Counted from the stretch's first letter, positions 28,617 to 37,454 are shown. The stretch is DNA of 64,000 nucleotides from an uncultured Lachnospiraceae bacterium (GCA_900315735.1 ONAD01000017.1:59796-123795); one strand, 5' to 3'. Translations and numbers: made by a program. Notes: generated by a model from the sequence alone, not told the origin.

Positions 28617-28668
28617 AAAAAGCACAGCATGTATAGTAATGTTATTTACTATATATTCTGTGCTTTTT
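28617..28668 (+). terminator. Terminator after the COG2426 gene
   Basis: AAAAAGCACAG pairs with CTGTGCTTTTT, with an inner TATAGTAA/TTTACTATA stem. The first dispersed palindromic element begins at the end of its T-run. Confidence 0.85.
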
Positions 28669-28790
28669 AACTTTACAGGAAATTGCTTTCCTGTAAAGTT
28701 AAAAACGCTCCGCAAGGATGCACACTGCGGCGTATAAGGTAGATGTCGTAAGCGACCGCCGCAGGCGCGAGAATGTGCCAAGGCACTTCT
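28669..28790. repeat. Short dispersed palindromic element, copy A
   Basis: It opens with a near-perfect hairpin AACTTTACAGGAAA-ttgc-TTTCCTGTAAAGTT, then AAAAACGCTCCGCAAGG, then GC-rich pairs ending GAATGTGCCAAGGCAC. It matches copies B (36451), C (44751) and the fragment D (53785). Confidence 0.85.
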
Positions 28791-28825
28791 TTGTTAAATA
28801 ATGATATAATTTCTGGTGTTTTAAG

Positions 28826-29830
28826 CTACAGTGTGGATGCTTTTTCAGCAAAAGCTGTATTTACAAGATCTTCATAAGGAGCGGCACCGGAGAGAACACC
28901 GGACTCTTCTAAAATAGTAAGCATTAAGTCATAGCCTTCTTCCCGGAGTATTAAATCTGTGTTCCAGGTTTCCTGGTCATAGTAGCGGCTTACAATGAGC
29001 GTAAGGGTTTCAAGGTCCGTTTCACTAAACTGCGGTGCAATGACAGTTGCGATTTCTTCCGGACTGTGACCGGCTACATAATCCATGCCTTTCTGTAAAG
29101 CATTGGTGAAATGCTGGATAAGGTCGGCATTTTCCTTAAGATAGCTTTCTTTGGCACAAAAAGCAGTATATGGAAGGTAGCCGGAATCCACGCCAATGGA
29201 TGCTACCACATAGCCGTCACCGGACTGCTCCAAAGCAGTAGCGGATGGTTCAAATTCAATGGTATAATCCCCCTGTCCGCCGGAAAAAGCCGCTGCGGTA
29301 GAACCAAAGTCAATACTCTGGTCGATGTTGACTTCGGAAGGAGAAACGCCATTTTTCCGGAGTACATATTCATATACCATTTCCGGTGTGCCACCGGCTC
29401 TTCCGCCCAGCACATCTTTTCCAATCATATCTTCATAGGAAAAGGAATCCGTATTTTCCCTTGCTACCACAAAGTTACCGGCACGCTGGGTAAGCTGTGC
29501 AAAATTGATGACATGGTCTTTCGCACCTTCCGTGTAGGCATAAATGCTTGCCTCCGTTCCCATGAACCCTACATCTGCATCCCCGGAAACAACGGCAGCC
29601 ATGGTTTTATCCGCTCCAAAGCCGGTGGTCAATGAGAGCTCGATTCCCTCATCTTCAAAGTAGCCTTTTTCGATGGCCACATACATCGGTGCGTAAAAGA
29701 TGGAATGTGCCACTTCATTTAATTTTACGGTTGTTAATGCTTTAGAATCATCTGATTTGCAGGCACAAAGCGGGAAGGACATAAGAAGAATTAAGAAAAG
29801 TGAAATACCTTTTTTATAAAATCGTTTCAT
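28826..29830 (-). CDS. ABC transporter substrate-binding lipoprotein, NitT/TauT (NMT1/SsuA) type
   Basis: A 334-residue protein with a signal peptide and lipobox (FPLCAC, Cys near residue 24). The body is the NMT1-like fold: FYAPMYVAIEKGYFEDEGIELSL is the usual N-lobe mark, with GTPEMVYEYVLRKNG and NADLIQHFTNALQKGMDYV further on. Relatives bind sulfonates, nitrate, pyrimidine precursors of thiamin or riboflavin. No ATPase or permease lies next to it, so it may serve a transporter encoded elsewhere. AAGGA precedes the ATG on the minus strand. Confidence 0.92.
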   Translation of the reverse strand: MKRFYKKGISLFLILLMSFPLCACKSDDSKALTTVKLNEVAHSIFYAPMYVAIEKGYFEDEGIELSLTTGFGADKTMAAVVSGDADVGFMGTEASIYAYTEGAKDHVINFAQLTQRAGNFVVARENTDSFSYEDMIGKDVLGGRAGGTPEMVYEYVLRKNGVSPSEVNIDQSIDFGSTAAAFSGGQGDYTIEFEPSATALEQSGDGYVVASIGVDSGYLPYTAFCAKESYLKENADLIQHFTNALQKGMDYVAGHSPEEIATVIAPQFSETDLETLTLIVSRYYDQETWNTDLILREEGYDLMLTILEESGVLSGAAPYEDLVNTAFAEKASTL

Positions 29831-29960
29831 AGAGCATCCTTAAAAGACATTTGTATTATAGTATGAAAGACAGATGAAAATGTGCTATGATGGATAAGAT
29901 AGGATTGTCTGAAATTTAGAAAACAGTATTAAGACAAGAGATATAAAAGGAGAACAGAAC

Positions 29961-30692
29961 ATGAACGACTACGTAGACCTTCATACTCATACAATCGCAA
30001 GTGGACATGCCTACAGTACTATTGAAGCAATGATAAAGGCGGCAGAGCAGAAAGAAATCCGCCTCTTTGGTATTACAGAGCATGCTCCGAAAATGCCGGG
30101 AACCTGCAGCGAGTTATACTTTAATAATCTTCGCGTGCTAGAAAGAAAGCATGGAGAAATGTATACGCTGTTTGGCGCAGAACTTAATATCATGGATATG
30201 GAAGGATATGTGGATCTGCCGGAGCGTACCTTAAAGCAGATGGATTTGTGCGTTGCAAGCATGCATGGTCCGTGTTTTCATCCGGGAACCATAGAAGAAA
30301 ATACGAAAACTTATCTGAATGTGATGAAAAATCCTTATGTAAACATTATCGGGCATCCGGATGATTCTTATTATCCGGTAGATTATCGTGCACTGGTGGA
30401 AGGTGCAAAGGAGTACCATGTATTGTTAGAGGTCAACAATGGCTCCCTGACACCGGGTGGCTTCCGGCAGAATACGAAGGAAAACAGCTGCAAAATGTTA
30501 GAACTTTGCAAGGAATATAAAGTTCCGGTTATCATGGATTCCGATGCGCATGTGGATACTGCAGTTGGGAATCATCAATATCCATTGGAGGTTATTCAGA
30601 TGGTAGATTTTCCGGAAGAACTGGTGGTCAATACCAATGTGGAGCTGGCGAAGAGTTTTTTGAATTATTTTAAATCAACGGAACAGCTATAA
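29961..30692 (+). CDS. PHP-domain phosphoesterase (YcdX-like)
   Basis: A 243-residue protein with the PHP metal motifs: DLHTHTIASGHAYST (6-20), GITEHAP, ASMHGPCF, IIGHPDD and MDSDAHVD. These hold three metals for phosphomonoester hydrolysis. The length fits YcdX-type single-domain enzymes rather than a polymerase or HisK. The natural substrate is unknown. AAAAGGAG precedes the ATG. Confidence 0.9.
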   Translation: MNDYVDLHTHTIASGHAYSTIEAMIKAAEQKEIRLFGITEHAPKMPGTCSELYFNNLRVLERKHGEMYTLFGAELNIMDMEGYVDLPERTLKQMDLCVASMHGPCFHPGTIEENTKTYLNVMKNPYVNIIGHPDDSYYPVDYRALVEGAKEYHVLLEVNNGSLTPGGFRQNTKENSCKMLELCKEYKVPVIMDSDAHVDTAVGNHQYPLEVIQMVDFPEELVVNTNVELAKSFLNYFKSTEQL

Positions 30693-30731
30693 GGAGTTGT
30701 TGCAGGTGAGAAAAGAATATCAATAGTAATA

Positions 30732-30765
30732 TTGACAGAAAAAGCGAGTTAGTATAAACTAACTC
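30732..30765 (+). promoter_or_regulatory. Promoter-like site with an embedded palindrome
   Basis: TTGACA (30732-30737) and TATAAA (30753-30758) with a short 15-bp spacer. The palindrome GAGTTAGT-ATAA-ACTAACTC (30746-30765) covers the -10. No gene follows before the hairpin at 30811. The core is shared with a palindrome before eno (60087). Confidence 0.35.
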
Positions 30766-30810
30766 TTGTAAGGAACATTACAATACACACAAAATACTTT
30801 GGACGTAAAG

Positions 30811-30842
30811 GGAGCAGACTTTTGATGCGGGTCTGCTCCTTT
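30811..30842 (+). terminator. Terminator 120 bp after the PHP gene
   Basis: GGAGCAGAC (30811-30819) pairs with GTCTGCTCC, followed by TTTTAT. It probably ends the PHP transcript. Confidence 0.75.
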
Positions 30843-30854
30843 TATATGCCATCA

Positions 30855-31244
30855 ATTAGGGGATTGCGATGTGGGGAGAGAAATTTGTTAAAAAATTTTG
30901 CGGCAGTCGAAGCGCATTGATTTTCATATGATGAAACGTCACCGTTCTAAGAGGTCTGTTTTTCTTTTTACGATAAAAACCGTCTTTTCTATGTTTGACA
31001 AAATATTGGTACTGTTCGCCGAAGTGCAGATGCCTGATAAGTGCCCCTTGCAGACATTAGGTGGCATCTGTCCTCGACGGACAGTACCAATATTCTGTCA
31101 AAGCAACCGAAAAGACAGTTTATCATCAAGAAAAACAGACCTCTAAGAACGGTTGACCTTTCACATAAAAGAAAATCAGATGTGCTTTGACTGCTGCAAA
31201 ATTCTTTGATTCTAAATGTTCTCTCCCTATCGCAATCCCCTAAT
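30855..31244. repeat. Long inverted-repeat element, copy E2 (outer arms, core deleted)
   Basis: Two arms of about 175 nt read back on each other from ATTAGGGGATTGCGAT (30855) to ATCGCAATCCCCTAAT (31244), with scattered mismatches. The inner parts (GGTACTGTTCGCC / GGACAGTACC; AAGAGGTCTGTTTTTC / GAAAAACAGACCTC) match the arms of copy E3. The apex (31035-31052) keeps GTGCCCCTTGCA but lacks the 69-nt core. This fills the 547-bp gap 30693-31239; no convincing gene lies in it. Confidence 0.85.
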
Positions 31245-32226
31245 TCTGCCAGTGAATCGCACCCGCATCAAGAACCGCAAACCGGATTAACGCTGCACTG
31301 TCCAGGTTCTCATGATGCATATCGATACCGTTAATTGAATGATTATCATAGGACGTATAGTAATAAATTCCCTTATCCGCATTGCAGCAGGAAGTATAGA
31401 TGGTAATTTCATATTTGTCATCAGCAACTTCACAGCAGCCCCGCTGCTGGTCGACGGAACCTAAGATATGAAAGAACTGGCTGACACTTTCGATTTCTGA
31501 ACTGCCGGAAATAGAATGTAGTCTGGTGAAAGCAACCCGGATAAAACGGGACTGGGAAGATAAATCGCCCGGCAGACCCAAAGCACCCATACCGCGGCTG
31601 TAAGCCTGTAAGTTGAGCTTGTCGGAAAAATGATTTTCCGGCTGCCTGGATGAGAGAGCCGCATAATTATTTAAAGCAAACATCTGCATTGGAAAAGGTG
31701 GATTGTTGGTCAGCACACCGGCAGGATTGTCATAGATATGAAGCCCGTCTGCCATGGATTCCACAACGATGTTTTCACTTTTATCGGCAATCATCCAGTG
31801 AAGCTGTGCTGCCGGAAAATGGCTGGCAAAAACAGTTCCAACGAGATTCATCTGCACTAATTTTTCTTTGGCTTCTGAAACAGAAGCACACTGGCTTAGA
31901 ATCCATGGAATAAATTCAAACTGTGCAACATTTTCCTTTGTATCAATAATATCAGCATAAGCGGCATTTCCCACAAAGTTAAGTCCTGCCATGCAGACAC
32001 CTTTTTCATTGCAGGCATCATAATAAAGAGGATAGTCAACACCATTGTCCGGTGCTACATGAGCCATGCCAATCATGGCATAGTGGGAGCTTAAAGTCCC
32101 GGCATGACGGAACTGAAACGGATAGTTGCGGGGGGCAATGGTGACTTCATCACCATAAGAAAATTCATAATCAAGGGTTCTGCCCATATAGAAGTTCTTT
32201 GTTTGATAAGTAGCTGCGGTGCACAT
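31240..32226 (-). CDS. bsh: Bile salt hydrolase / choloylglycine hydrolase family
   Basis: A 328-residue N-terminal nucleophile hydrolase. Met is removed to expose C2. R16 and D19 (MGRTLDYE), N83 (GLNF), N174 (LTNNPPF) and R227 (SQSRFIR) match the catalytic set known for bile salt hydrolases. It probably deconjugates glycine- or taurine-linked bile salts in the cytosol, but penicillin V acylase activity cannot be excluded from sequence. It has its own minus-strand promoter. The stop codon falls inside the outer end of repeat element E2, so the C-terminus may have been set by that element. Confidence 0.92.
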   Translation of the reverse strand: MCTAATYQTKNFYMGRTLDYEFSYGDEVTIAPRNYPFQFRHAGTLSSHYAMIGMAHVAPDNGVDYPLYYDACNEKGVCMAGLNFVGNAAYADIIDTKENVAQFEFIPWILSQCASVSEAKEKLVQMNLVGTVFASHFPAAQLHWMIADKSENIVVESMADGLHIYDNPAGVLTNNPPFPMQMFALNNYAALSSRQPENHFSDKLNLQAYSRGMGALGLPGDLSSQSRFIRVAFTRLHSISGSSEIESVSQFFHILGSVDQQRGCCEVADDKYEITIYTSCCNADKGIYYYTSYDNHSINGIDMHHENLDSAALIRFAVLDAGAIHWQN

Positions 32227-32296
32227 AAAATAGCCTCCTTTTATCGTTCTTTTGTATTAGTATTCTGCTGAAAAATCAGATTTATGTAATAGGACT

Positions 32297-32325
32297 ATTA
32301 TAACGTGGATACAGAGGTAAATCAA
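32297..32325 (-). promoter_or_regulatory. Promoter of the bile salt hydrolase gene
   Basis: On the minus strand: TTGATT (32325-32320), 17 bp, TATAAT (32302-32297), about 70 bp before the ATG. Confidence 0.65.
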
Positions 32326-32380
32326 ATTAAGTAATAATGAGAAAAAATATCGATAAGAAAGGTTCTATTTTTAATAACAG

Positions 32381-32390
32381 GTGTTATAAT
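32381..32390 (+). promoter_or_regulatory. Extended -10 promoter of the metal ATPase operon
   Basis: TG-T-TATAAT at 32382-32390; the -35 is weak. About 58 bp before the first gene. Confidence 0.45.
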
Positions 32391-32448
32391 ACAACTGAAT
32401 TAGAAAGAACTAACATAAAGTAGTAACAACTAAGAAAGGAAGCACATT

Positions 32449-32688
32449 ATGGGAAGATATTATCGGATGTCTAAAAAAGTAACAGAGGATCAGGTAAAAG
32501 AAATTCTTCGTGAAACATTAGAATTGGAAGATGTAGAGGAAGCAGAATATGAGGCAGAGACACAGCTTCTTAAAATTGTAACCAAAGAAAACCAGTTTGC
32601 AGGTGTTATGACCAGAGTGGTAAATATCTGCAGCAGAATCGGCAAAGGAGCGGAATTATCATTTGCAAAGTTTGCCATTGAAGGATAG
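32449..32688 (+). CDS. Small protein with HMA-like pattern, unknown function
   Basis: A 79-residue acidic protein. Its alternating pattern (VKEILRETLELEDVEEAEYEAETQLLKIV) resembles the beta-alpha-beta layout of heavy-metal-associated domains but has no CxxC. It opens a unit that runs into an HD-GYP protein, a DUF6110 protein and a metal ATPase, so it may be an accessory part of that system. AAAGGAAG precedes the ATG. Confidence 0.7.
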   Translation: MGRYYRMSKKVTEDQVKEILRETLELEDVEEAEYEAETQLLKIVTKENQFAGVMTRVVNICSRIGKGAELSFAKFAIEG

Positions 32689-32704
32689 AAAGTGAAGGGA
32701 TTAT

Positions 32705-33313
32705 TTGAAAACTTGTGAATATTGCGATGAGATAGATTATCATGAAATTATAGAATGCATTACCTGTGCACTGGATGCCAAGGACCCTTATACGGCGGGG
32801 CATTCCCAGCGCGTCAGTGATATGGCAATGAAAGTATGCCAGTTAATTGGCTTAAAAACGGAGAATATACAGCAAATCCATATTGCGGCACATCTCCATG
32901 ATATTGGAAAAATCGGTGTTCCGGATGCTGTTTTAAATAAAGAAGGAAAGCTTGATGATGAGGAATGGCAGGCAATGAAGAAACATCCCTCTATTGGAGC
33001 TGAGATTTTGAGCAAATCAAGACATTTAAAAGAACTGAAATATATCGTGCTCTGCCATCATGAACGATTCGATGGAAGGGGCTATCCGCTTGGACTCAAA
33101 GGAGAAGAAATCCCGGTGGGAGCAAGAATCATTGCAATCTGCGATTCCATTGATGCCATGACCTCAAACCGGAGTTATCGCAAAGCACATGATTTTGACT
33201 ACTGTTATCAGGAAATCAAAAATAATCTTGGCAAGATGTATGACCCGATTATCGGACAGTATGTCTTAGAACACTGGGAAGAAATTATTTCCGTAATCAA
33301 AATTTCAAGATAA
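32705..33313 (+). CDS. HD-GYP domain protein (probable cyclic di-nucleotide phosphodiesterase)
   Basis: A 202-residue single-domain protein with AGHSQRVSDMA, AHLHDIGKIGVPD and HHERFDGRGYPLGLKG, the full HD and GYP signatures. Relatives hydrolyse cyclic di-GMP or related messengers. The start is a TTG at 32705 with GAAGGGA just before it. An N-terminal CEYC might bind metal. It sits 16 bp after the small acidic protein; its presence in a metal-export operon is odd. Confidence 0.88.
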   Translation: MKTCEYCDEIDYHEIIECITCALDAKDPYTAGHSQRVSDMAMKVCQLIGLKTENIQQIHIAAHLHDIGKIGVPDAVLNKEGKLDDEEWQAMKKHPSIGAEILSKSRHLKELKYIVLCHHERFDGRGYPLGLKGEEIPVGARIIAICDSIDAMTSNRSYRKAHDFDYCYQEIKNNLGKMYDPIIGQYVLEHWEEIISVIKISR

Positions 33314-33415
33314 GATTCTGCTGTTGATAAGAATTCTCAATAACGGAAAAGAGTATGGACAATGGGTTTTAATGGCGGTAAGCTAAAAAAACAAACAGAA
33401 ATAGGAGGAATACAT

Positions 33416-33718
33416 ATGTTTGATTTTGTAAAAAAATTTAACTGGAAGAAGACCGGAATCTTTGCTGCCGGTGTATTGTTTGGAACAGCCGGAATTAAAA
33501 TATTAGGTAGCAAGGATGCAAAGAAAGTCTACACAAACTGTACAGCAGCAGCATTACGTGCAAAGGAATGTGTCATGAAGACTGCTTCTAATATCCAGGA
33601 AAATGCAGAGGATATTTGTGCAGAGGCACAGCAGATTAATGAAGACAGAGCTGCTAAAGCAGCAGAATATACAGATGAATCTGTAGAAGATGCAACAGAA
33701 GAAACGGTAGCAGAATAA
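33416..33718 (+). CDS. DUF6110 family protein
   Basis: A 100-residue protein. FNWKKTGIFAAGVLFGTAGIKIL is one hydrophobic stretch, followed by a conserved KDAKKVYTNCTAAALRAK region and an acidic, Ala-rich tail. This family travels with HMA-type P-type ATPases in Firmicutes; its job is unknown. AGGAGG seven bases before ATG 33416 fixes the start; an earlier in-frame ATG at 33362 lacks a site. Confidence 0.85.
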   Translation: MFDFVKKFNWKKTGIFAAGVLFGTAGIKILGSKDAKKVYTNCTAAALRAKECVMKTASNIQENAEDICAEAQQINEDRAAKAAEYTDESVEDATEETVAE

Positions 33719-33760
33719 ACATTGGGCATGCGATTTTTCTCGCTGTTCACGTAAACTATG

Positions 33761-33797
33761 AGAATCACCTGCAGAATATGCTGTAGGTGATTCTTTA
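33761..33797 (+). terminator. Hairpin between DUF6110 and the ATPase gene
   Basis: AGAATCACCTGCAG pairs with CTGTAGGTGATTCT, followed by only a short T-run. It may be a partial terminator or a processing site within the operon. Confidence 0.5.
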
Positions 33798-33815
33798 TCT
33801 AAGGAAGTATGTAAT

Positions 33816-35891
33816 ATGAGATTTGTTATAAAACATGAGATAAAAGGAAGACTTCGTATTCATATCATTCAGGGCGGGATGAGTTTCCGCCAGGCAGATA
33901 TGATGGAATATTACCTGAGTAACTGCAAATGTGTCACTTCAGTGAAAGTAAATGAACGTTTACAGGATGCAGTAGTCTGCTATGTGGGAAATCGTGAGGA
34001 GATGATAGAGACACTGCGTCATTTCTCTTATCAGAAAGTGGATGTGCCAGAGACTTTTTTACAGAATTCCGGCAGGGAGCTGAACCGGACTTACTGGGAC
34101 AAGCTGGTAAATAAAGTGGTACTCCGTATGGGCAGTAAGATGTTCCTGCCATATCCAATCCGCGCAGGAATTACCATGGCCCGTTCCGTGAAATATTTAT
34201 GGGCTGGAGTGTCTGCATTGGCGAAGGGCAGGATAGAGGTTCCGGTGTTGGATGGAACAGCTATTGGAGTCTCTCTGCTTCGCAATGACATCAATACAGC
34301 AGGTTCCATTATGTTCTTACTGGGCATTGGAGAAATCTTAGAGGAGTGGACACACAAGAAATCCGTCGATGATCTGGCAAGAAGTATGTCCTTAAATGTC
34401 AGTAAAGTATGGCTGTGTCAGGATGGACAGGAAATACTGGTATCGGCATCTGAGATTAAAGAAGGTGATGAAGTCTGTATTCATATGGGAAATGTCATTC
34501 CGTTTGATGGCGTGGTAACGGAAGGGGATGCGATGGTAAATCAGGCATCCTTAACCGGCGAATCCCTTCCGGTACATAAGAGTGTAGAAGGTTATGTCTA
34601 TGCCGGAACCGTATTGGAAGAAGGAGAACTGACCATTCGAGTCAAAGAAGTAAATGGCTCCAGCAAATTTGAAAAAATCGTCACGATGATTGAAGAGTCA
34701 GAGAAGTTAAAATCTTCCCTGGAAAGTAAAGCCGAGCATCTGGCAGACCGCCTGGTTCCGTATACATTACTAGGAACAGGCCTTACCTGGCTCTTTACCA
34801 GAAATACCACAAAAGCATTGGCAGTTCTTATGGTGGACTTTTCCTGTGCATTAAAACTTGCAATGCCGGTATCTGTATTGTCTGCAATCCGTGAAGCAAG
34901 TGTGCACAATATTACCGTAAAAGGTGGCAAATTCCTAGAGGCAATGGCAGAAGCAGATACCATCGTCTTTGACAAAACAGGTACTCTGACCAAAGCACAG
35001 CCTACCGTAGTAGATGTGGTTTCCTTTACGGATAAGTCCACGGATGAGCTTTTACGTATTGCTGCCTGCTTAGAGGAACATTTCCCTCATTCTATGGCAA
35101 AAGCAGTCGTAGATGCAGCCCAGGAAAAGAATCTTGTGCATGAAGAACTGCATTCTAAGGTGGAATATATTGTAGCCCACGGAATTTCTTCCACGATAGA
35201 AGGAAAGAGTGTGGTAATCGGAAGCTATCACTTTGTATTTGAAGATGAGAAATGTGTGGTTCCAGAAGGCTATGAAGAACAGTTTAACAGCCTTCCATCA
35301 GAATATTCACATCTTTATATGGCAATTGAGAACCGCCTTGCAGCCGTTATCTGCATTGAAGATCCGCTTCGTGATGAAGCAGCAGCCGTTGTAAATTCCT
35401 TAAAGACAGCCGGAATTAAGAAAGTTGTTATGATGACAGGGGATAGTGAACGTACAGCATCCGCCATTGCAGCAAGAGTGGGCGTAGACGAGTATTACTC
35501 CGAGGTACTTCCGGAAGATAAGGCTGGTTTTGTAGAGAAAGCCAAAGCAGAAGGACACAAGGTTATTATGATTGGTGATGGTATCAACGATTCACCGGCA
35601 TTATCCGCGGCAGATATTGGAATAGCCATCAGTGATGGAGCAGAGATTGCAAGAGAAATTGCAGATGTAACTATCGGTGCAGATAATCTTTATGAGATAG
35701 TAACCTTAAAGGTGCTGAGTAATGCATTGATGAAACGGATTCATAAGAATTACCGGACAATTGTTGGATTCAATACAGGACTGATTGTGCTTGGCGTGGC
35801 AGGAGTCCTGCAGCCAACCGTATCTGCATTACTTCATAATACATCTACCCTGGTAATTACCTTAAAGAGTATGCAGAATCTTTTGGATTAA
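33816..35891 (+). CDS. Heavy-metal P1B-type ATPase with non-canonical membrane motif
   Basis: A 691-residue exporter. An N-terminal HMA-like region (1-70, no CxxC) is followed by membrane segments, the actuator with LTGESLPV (near 247), VFDKTGTLTK (phosphorylated Asp near 386) and GDGINDSPAL (near 588). The membrane metal site reads DFSCALKLAMP (near 341) instead of CPC, CPH or SPC, and the usual HP motif of the N-domain reads HFPHSMAKAV. It therefore belongs to a divergent subgroup, perhaps for manganese or iron, which is inference. It ends the DUF6110 operon. Confidence 0.9.
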   Translation: MRFVIKHEIKGRLRIHIIQGGMSFRQADMMEYYLSNCKCVTSVKVNERLQDAVVCYVGNREEMIETLRHFSYQKVDVPETFLQNSGRELNRTYWDKLVNKVVLRMGSKMFLPYPIRAGITMARSVKYLWAGVSALAKGRIEVPVLDGTAIGVSLLRNDINTAGSIMFLLGIGEILEEWTHKKSVDDLARSMSLNVSKVWLCQDGQEILVSASEIKEGDEVCIHMGNVIPFDGVVTEGDAMVNQASLTGESLPVHKSVEGYVYAGTVLEEGELTIRVKEVNGSSKFEKIVTMIEESEKLKSSLESKAEHLADRLVPYTLLGTGLTWLFTRNTTKALAVLMVDFSCALKLAMPVSVLSAIREASVHNITVKGGKFLEAMAEADTIVFDKTGTLTKAQPTVVDVVSFTDKSTDELLRIAACLEEHFPHSMAKAVVDAAQEKNLVHEELHSKVEYIVAHGISSTIEGKSVVIGSYHFVFEDEKCVVPEGYEEQFNSLPSEYSHLYMAIENRLAAVICIEDPLRDEAAAVVNSLKTAGIKKVVMMTGDSERTASAIAARVGVDEYYSEVLPEDKAGFVEKAKAEGHKVIMIGDGINDSPALSAADIGIAISDGAEIAREIADVTIGADNLYEIVTLKVLSNALMKRIHKNYRTIVGFNTGLIVLGVAGVLQPTVSALLHNTSTLVITLKSMQNLLD

Positions 35892-36033
35892 AAATATCCT
35901 GAAACAGAAATCTTACGGTTCAGGAAAAGAAAAATTTTGAAAAGAAAATTTTTCGAAAAACGGTTTACTTTCACACTTTAATATGCTAACATTTTTGTAT
36001 TGAAATAAGTATAATACGAAAAGGAGAGGCAGA

Positions 36034-36342
36034 ATGAGTAAGAATGTAAGAACGGAAGCAGTGGATCATTTGTTTGATGCAATCTTAAGCCTTGAAAATA
36101 AAGAGGAATGTTATAAATTCTTTGAAGATGTCTGTACGGTAAATGAATTACTGGCATTCTCGCAGAGATATGAAGTGGCAAAGATGTTGCGTGAGCAGAG
36201 AACTTATCTTGATATTGCAGAGAAGACTGGTGCATCAACGGCAACCATCAGTCGTGTGAACCGTTCCTTGAATTATGGGTGCGATGGATATGATATGGTA
36301 TTTGCCAGAACGAATGTGAAGCCGTTAGAAGAAAAAAAATAG
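36034..36342 (+). CDS. YerC/YecD-type TrpR-like regulator
   Basis: A 102-residue helix-turn-helix protein. LLAFSQRYEVAKMLREQRTYLDIAEKTGASTATISRVNR is the TrpR-like DNA-binding part (shown in two blocks: LLAFSQRYEVAKML; GASTATISRVNRSLNYG). Target genes are unknown in most species. AAAGGAGAGG precedes the ATG. It stands alone between the ATPase operon and a terminator. Confidence 0.9.
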   Translation: MSKNVRTEAVDHLFDAILSLENKEECYKFFEDVCTVNELLAFSQRYEVAKMLREQRTYLDIAEKTGASTATISRVNRSLNYGCDGYDMVFARTNVKPLEEKK

Positions 36343-36417
36343 GAAAAGAAAAACGAAGAGCAGAGATAAAATTAAAACGATATTTAATTTTTGTAAAAAA
36401 ATATGTAAATGATAAAG

Positions 36418-36452
36418 AAAAGCGCCGGTTCATTCAAAATCGGTGCTTTTTT
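36418..36452 (+). terminator. Terminator after the yerC-like gene
   Basis: AAAGCGCCG pairs with CGGTGCTTT (wobbles) and a T-run follows. Palindromic element B begins at its T-run. Confidence 0.75.
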
Positions 36453-36525
36453 ACTTTGCAGGAAATTGCTTTCCTGTAAAGTAAAAAACGCTCCGCGAGA
36501 ATGTGCCAAGGCACATTCTTTTTTC
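36451..36525. repeat. Short dispersed palindromic element, copy B
   Basis: ACTTTGCAGGAAA-ttgc-TTTCCTGTAAAGT, then AACGCTCCGC, then a perfect AGAATGTGCC-AA-GGCACATTCT hairpin with TTTTTT after it, which may itself terminate. Confidence 0.85.
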
Positions 36526-36539
36526 AGGCATATGACTTT

Positions 36540-37229
36540 TTATTCGTTCGACTTTTTCCCGGAAGTCTTTTTCTCGGGAGCTTTTTTCTCTTCGGAAGCT
36601 TTCTTTTCTGCTGCACGCTGTTCATCTTCGGCTTCTTTTTCCATTTCTTTCGTCTCGTCAATCAGCTTTTCAATTAACATTCGTTTTACAAATACGTCAA
36701 AGCTTAACATACAGATAAAGGAAAAGGTATGAAGAAAATCCTGGTCTTCTTCCGGTGCATCTGCAAAGGTGGTAGAACTGGTATTGAATTTCTTGGTAAT
36801 ATCCTTCATCAGATTTTTTACCTCATCCCGTTCCAGACTGAACACCTCTTCATAGACAGTTGTCAGATTGAAATCTCCTTCTGCATTGAAGAAACGTTTT
36901 GCCAGAGGATTTAAGATACTTTCGATATCATTGATACTTAATATGCTTTTGAAATAATAAATGAAAATCAGCATCAGAATATGTTCTTTGCTGTATTTCT
37001 TCTTGACCGGTGGTGGAAGCAGATTGTTTTTCGCATAGTTGTTAATCATGGTTTTGGTCAGAATCTTGTCATCGGGATGACGCTTGGAAGCTGCAAGCTG
37101 GGTATCCATGAAGGTTGTAATCTGGTCCATGTAAAGGTCGATATTTGGAATACTTTCCGGGCGGATGTAGTCAATCCGCGACAGACTGGATAAAATGCTG
37201 TTTAATAAATCTTTTGCATCAATTGTCAT
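36540..37229 (-). CDS. DUF1836 domain protein
   Basis: A 229-residue protein. The conserved region (KILTKTMINNYAKNNLLPPP onward, with YSKEHILMLIFIYYFKSIL) is the DUF1836 core, a winged-helix-like fold seen in Firmicutes and thought to be regulatory. The last 35 residues are almost only Lys, Glu and Ala, probably unstructured. Encoded alone on the minus strand, back to back with pcrA across a 269-bp gap. Confidence 0.88.
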   Translation of the reverse strand: MTIDAKDLLNSILSSLSRIDYIRPESIPNIDLYMDQITTFMDTQLAASKRHPDDKILTKTMINNYAKNNLLPPPVKKKYSKEHILMLIFIYYFKSILSINDIESILNPLAKRFFNAEGDFNLTTVYEEVFSLERDEVKNLMKDITKKFNTSSTTFADAPEEDQDFLHTFSFICMLSFDVFVKRMLIEKLIDETKEMEKEAEDEQRAAEKKASEEKKAPEKKTSGKKSNE

Positions 37230-37454
37230 TTGGACTCACCTCATATTCATTATATAGTATTGAAAACTAGATGACAAGAAGAAAAATTACATAAAGCATA
37301 TATAATGACGCTGTGATGTATAAATGATATTGCGTGATGCAACTACAATAGAATGAACATAAGGGGAAAGAATGCATGGATGCGTTCGACGGACAGTACA
37401 AAAAGAAATCTGAAAAGAAATACAGAAAATATGTTCCCATCCCATAAGGAAGTA

